NCBI GenBank assembly: GCA_946628455.1
Contig: CAMOWP010000028.1
Span: forward strand, 1 to 15,637
Length of the DNA stretch: 15,637 bases
Source of the DNA: an uncultured Clostridia bacterium
Lineage (GTDB): Bacteria > Bacillota > Clostridia > Oscillospirales > Acutalibacteraceae
Direction of reading: 5' to 3'
Below are positions 13,623 to 15,637 of the stretch, piece after piece; positions within the stretch are counted from its first letter, which is position 1, and each line of letters starts with the position of its first letter. The notes beneath the pieces are model-generated. The model made no database searches. It was not told where the DNA came from and was given only the letters and a program-made list of their open reading frames with translations. Made by a program: the position numbers and the translations under genes.

Positions 13623-14057
13623 ATGGCAGATGAAAAATATAACGCTTTGAAGCTTGAAAACCAGCTTTGCTTTCCGCTTTACGCCTGCTCAAAAGAGGTT
13701 GTTAAAAGATACAAGCCGTTTCTTGACGAGCTTGATTTAACGTATACCCAGTACATAACAATGATGGTTATGTGGGAGAAAAAGAGCATCAACGTTAAGG
13801 AGCTCGGGGAATGCCTTTACCTTGATTCGGGAACTCTGACTCCCCTGCTCAAAAAGCTTGAAAACAAGGGCTATATCAAGCGCGAGCGCTCAAAGGAAGA
13901 CGAGAGAAATTTAATAGTTTCAATAACAAAAAAGGGTGAAGCGCTGAAAGACGAAGCAGTTGACGTTCCCGTTAAAATGGGGCAGTGCGTTAATCTTAAC
14001 AGCGAAGAGGCAAAAACGCTCTACGCCCTGCTTTACAAATTACTCGAAAATATTTAG
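13623..14057 (+). CDS. ohrR: Organic hydroperoxide-sensing repressor OhrR (MarR family)
   Basis: A 144-aa winged-helix MarR protein. The N-terminus ENQLCFPLYACSKEVVKRYKP carries the peroxide-sensing Cys16 in the OhrR motif, and Tyr30 and Tyr41 match the two Tyr that hydrogen-bond the sensing Cys in B. subtilis OhrR (Tyr29, Tyr40). LTYTQYITMMVMWE (39-52), VKELGECLYLDSGTLTPLLK (58-77, recognition helix) and the wing SKEDERNLIVSIT (90-102) complete the fold. Other cysteines are 22, 64 and 122. Cys122 lies about as far from Cys16 as the resolving Cys in two-Cys OhrRs. Peroxide oxidation of the Cys releases DNA and derepresses the Ohr peroxidase. AAGGGG lies 10 bases before the ATG. No ohr gene is next to it. 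Confidence 0.88.
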   Translation: MADEKYNALKLENQLCFPLYACSKEVVKRYKPFLDELDLTYTQYITMMVMWEKKSINVKELGECLYLDSGTLTPLLKKLENKGYIKRERSKEDERNLIVSITKKGEALKDEAVDVPVKMGQCVNLNSEEAKTLYALLYKLLENI

Positions 14058-14085
14058 AGCCGGTCACCAGTTATAAGCCATAAGA

Positions 14086-14115
14086 AAAAAGCTATCTCGG
14101 TTGAGATAGCTTTTT
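14086..14115. terminator. Bidirectional terminator between ohrR and purB
   Basis: AAAAAGCTATCTC (14086-14098) pairs with GAGATAGCTTTTT (14103-14115) around GGTT: a 13-bp stem with T runs on both strands. It serves the convergent ohrR (stop at 14057) and purB (stop at 14119). The 28 bases between ohrR and the stem hold nothing visible. Confidence 0.9.
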
Positions 14116-14118
14116 GGT

Positions 14119-15552
14119 TTATACATTAATTTCAACGTTTACGCCGAGGAGGTCCTTGTTTTCATCAAGAATCGGCTTTACAACCTCGTTTAAGAAATCG
14201 GCGGTCTGCTCAGGGGCTCTGCCGACGAAATTCTCAGGCTTGAGAATTGAGAGGATTTCCTCCTTAGTCGTCATAAAGGCAGGGTCGGCGGCGATACGGT
14301 CAACGAGGTCGTTTTTACCTCCCTCAACCTTAACCACTGCGCCCGCAGCCATTGAGTGCTGACGGATTTTTTCGTGGAGCTCCTGACGGTCTCCGCCCTT
14401 TTTAACGGCGTCCATCATAATATTTTCAGTTGCCATAAACGGAAGCTCGCTCATAAGCCTTGCTTCAATTACCTTTGGATAAACAACGAGGCCGCTCGTT
14501 ACGTTGATTAACAAATCAAGGATTCCGTCTATCGCAAGGAACGCCTCTGCAACGGAAACTCTTTTGTTTGCGCTGTCATCAAGCGTTCTCTCAAACCACT
14601 GAGCGGAAGCGGTCCACGCAGGGTTGAGCGCGTCAATCATAACATATCTTGAAAGCGATGCGATTCTTTCGCTTCTCATCGGGTTGCGCTTGTAAGCCAT
14701 TGCGGAAGAGCCTATCTGATTCTTCTCAAACGGCTCCTCAATCTCCTTAAGATTCTGGAGAAGCCTTAAATCGTTTGAAAACTTGCAGGCAGACTGAGCA
14801 ATGAGCGCAAGCACGTTAACTACGATTGTATCGAGCTTTCTTGCGTAGGTCTGTCCGCTTACGGGGAAGCAGGCCTTGAAGCCCATCTTTTCGGCAATCT
14901 TTCTGTCAAGCTCCTTGCATTTTTCGTGGTCGCCGTCAAAGAGCTCAAGGAAGGATGCCTGAGTTCCCGTTGTGCCCTTTGAGCCGAGGAGCATAAGGGT
15001 ATCAATTACGTGGTTAATCTCCTCATAGTCAAGGACTAAATCCATAAGCCAGAGCGTTGCTCTTTTGCCGACTGTAGTAGGCTGAGCAGGCTGAAAATGG
15101 GTAAAGCCGAGGCACGGCATAGCCTTATACTCGTCAGCAAATTTCGCTATGCTCGCAATTGCGTTGACGAGCTTTTTCTTAACGAGATAAAGCGCCTCGC
15201 GCATAGTTATAACGTCAGTATTATCGCCAACGTAGCAGGAGGTTGCGCCGAGATGGATTATTCCCTTTGCGTTCGGGCACTGCTCGCCGTAAGCGTGAAC
15301 GTGGCTCATAACGTCGTGGCGGAATTTCTTCTCGTATTCCTGAGCTACCTCGTAGTTTATATCCTCAGCGTGAGCCTTAAGCTCCTCAATCTGCTCCTTC
15401 GTTACGTTTAAGCCGAGCTCGTTTTCAGCCTCGGCAAGCGCAATCCAGAGCCTTCTCCACGTTTTGAATTTGAAATCGGGAGAATAAATATACTGCATTT
15501 CCCTGCTCGCATATCTTGCGGCAAAGGGAGAACTGTATCTGTCGTTAGCCAT
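14119..15552 (-). CDS. purB: Adenylosuccinate lyase, type resembling the animal enzyme
   Basis: The 477-aa fumarase/aspartase superfamily enzyme cleaves SAICAR and adenylosuccinate to fumarate in purine synthesis. Motifs, from the chosen start: FKFKTWRRLWIALAEAE near residue 27; HDVMSHVHAYGE (79-90); HLGATSCYVGDNTD (100-113); THFQPAQPTTVGKR (151-164) with the probable general acid His152; the flexible signature loop GSSAMAYKRNPMRSER (281-296) with the catalytic Ser. The N-terminal sequence and RNPMRSER loop resemble human ADSL more than the shorter B. subtilis type. The signature has Ala where most have Pro (SSAMAYK). The frame extends four codons to 15564, but GAGGTT (15557-15562) fits the ATG at 15552, which begins MANDRYSSPFAARYAS. 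Confidence 0.94.
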   Translation of the reverse strand: MANDRYSSPFAARYASREMQYIYSPDFKFKTWRRLWIALAEAENELGLNVTKEQIEELKAHAEDINYEVAQEYEKKFRHDVMSHVHAYGEQCPNAKGIIHLGATSCYVGDNTDVITMREALYLVKKKLVNAIASIAKFADEYKAMPCLGFTHFQPAQPTTVGKRATLWLMDLVLDYEEINHVIDTLMLLGSKGTTGTQASFLELFDGDHEKCKELDRKIAEKMGFKACFPVSGQTYARKLDTIVVNVLALIAQSACKFSNDLRLLQNLKEIEEPFEKNQIGSSAMAYKRNPMRSERIASLSRYVMIDALNPAWTASAQWFERTLDDSANKRVSVAEAFLAIDGILDLLINVTSGLVVYPKVIEARLMSELPFMATENIMMDAVKKGGDRQELHEKIRQHSMAAGAVVKVEGGKNDLVDRIAADPAFMTTKEEILSILKPENFVGRAPEQTADFLNEVVKPILDENKDLLGVNVEINV

Positions 15553-15556
15553 AAAT

Positions 15557-15562
15557 AACCTC
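15557..15562 (-). promoter_or_regulatory. Ribosome binding site that decides the purB start
   Basis: GAGGTT on the minus strand. Its GAGG core is six bases before the ATG at 15552. The alternative upstream ATG at 15564 would have to use bases upstream of this site, where no Shine-Dalgarno is visible. Confidence 0.75.
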
Positions 15563-15577
15563 AAAAAATTGAATATT

Positions 15578-15619
15578 GAATTAAGAATTAAGAGTTATGA
15601 ATTAAGAATTAAGAATTCT
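15578..15619. repeat. Six tandem heptamers (GAATTAA) upstream of purB
   Basis: Units at 15578, 15585, 15592, 15599, 15606 and 15613 read GAATTAA, GAATTAA, GAGTTAT, GAATTAA, GAATTAA, GAATTCT. The array lies in the probable purB leader. Its extent is complete within the window on both sides. Confidence 0.85.
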
Positions 15620-15629
15620 GCGCACAGCA

Positions 15630-15635
15630 ATTATA
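15630..15635 (-). promoter_or_regulatory. Possible -10 box of purB
   Basis: TATAAT on the minus strand at the window edge; any -35 would lie outside. It would place the heptamer array inside a leader of about 70 bases. Confidence 0.35.
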
Positions 15636-15637
15636 AT

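Noticed and set aside
1..15637. A defence island, prophage, integrative element or biosynthetic cluster
   Set aside because: Apart from the RAYT and its REPs, every complete gene is a recognised housekeeping or transport gene. No integrase, toxin-antitoxin, restriction or nuclease-effector genes are present.

Overview
The window looks like a chromosomal segment of an uncultured Clostridia-type Firmicute, probably a gut or rumen relative of Ruminococcaceae/Oscillospiraceae. The evidence is strong GGAGG-type ribosome binding sites, consensus sigma-A promoters (TTGACA or TTGAAA, 17 bp, TATAAT), U-tailed hairpin terminators, a B. subtilis-like OhrR, GTP-type PEP carboxykinase, RmuC, and UGA used as a stop. 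The taxonomic guess is inference. Most of the window is ordinary housekeeping DNA; the unusual material lies in the intergenic regions and in the first 1.8 kb.

Left part (1-1771, mostly minus strand): the first 246 codons of a secreted family-43-like glycoside hydrolase with a long leader (two identical palindromes and competing hairpins); tRNA-Arg(CCG) with an encoded CCA and its own terminator; and a REP-associated tyrosine transposase (RAYT) embedded in a cluster of GTAG-headed palindromic REP repeats. Three of these repeats lie in frame inside the transposase gene itself.

Middle part (1796-9505): divergent, overlapping promoters separate the RAYT gene from a MATE efflux gene on the plus strand. 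The MATE gene runs tail-to-tail into rmuC, overlapping it by 24 bp, and its terminator lies inside rmuC. Four minus-strand units follow: rmuC, a GPH/sucrose-type MFS sugar transporter, a GTP-dependent PEP carboxykinase, and the overlapping rimI-tsaD pair (ribosomal protein S18 acetylation and tRNA t6A synthesis).

Right part (9528-15637): a roughly 120-bp near-complete palindrome ends in the polA stop codon. polA (with a degenerate proofreading domain) and alr (D-alanine for the cell wall) diverge from a 125-bp region carrying one promoter for each. A complete ohrR (organic-peroxide sensor) follows alr, with an operator on its own promoter that closely resembles the B. subtilis ohrA operator but no adjacent ohr gene. 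ohrR and purB (adenylosuccinate lyase) converge on a shared bidirectional terminator. A six-unit GAATTAA heptamer repeat lies in the purB upstream region at the window edge.

I found no phage, defence system, CRISPR array, plasmid module or biosynthetic cluster. The best candidates for something under-described are the RAYT gene carrying its own REP palindromes as coding sequence, and the polA-rimI palindromic element.
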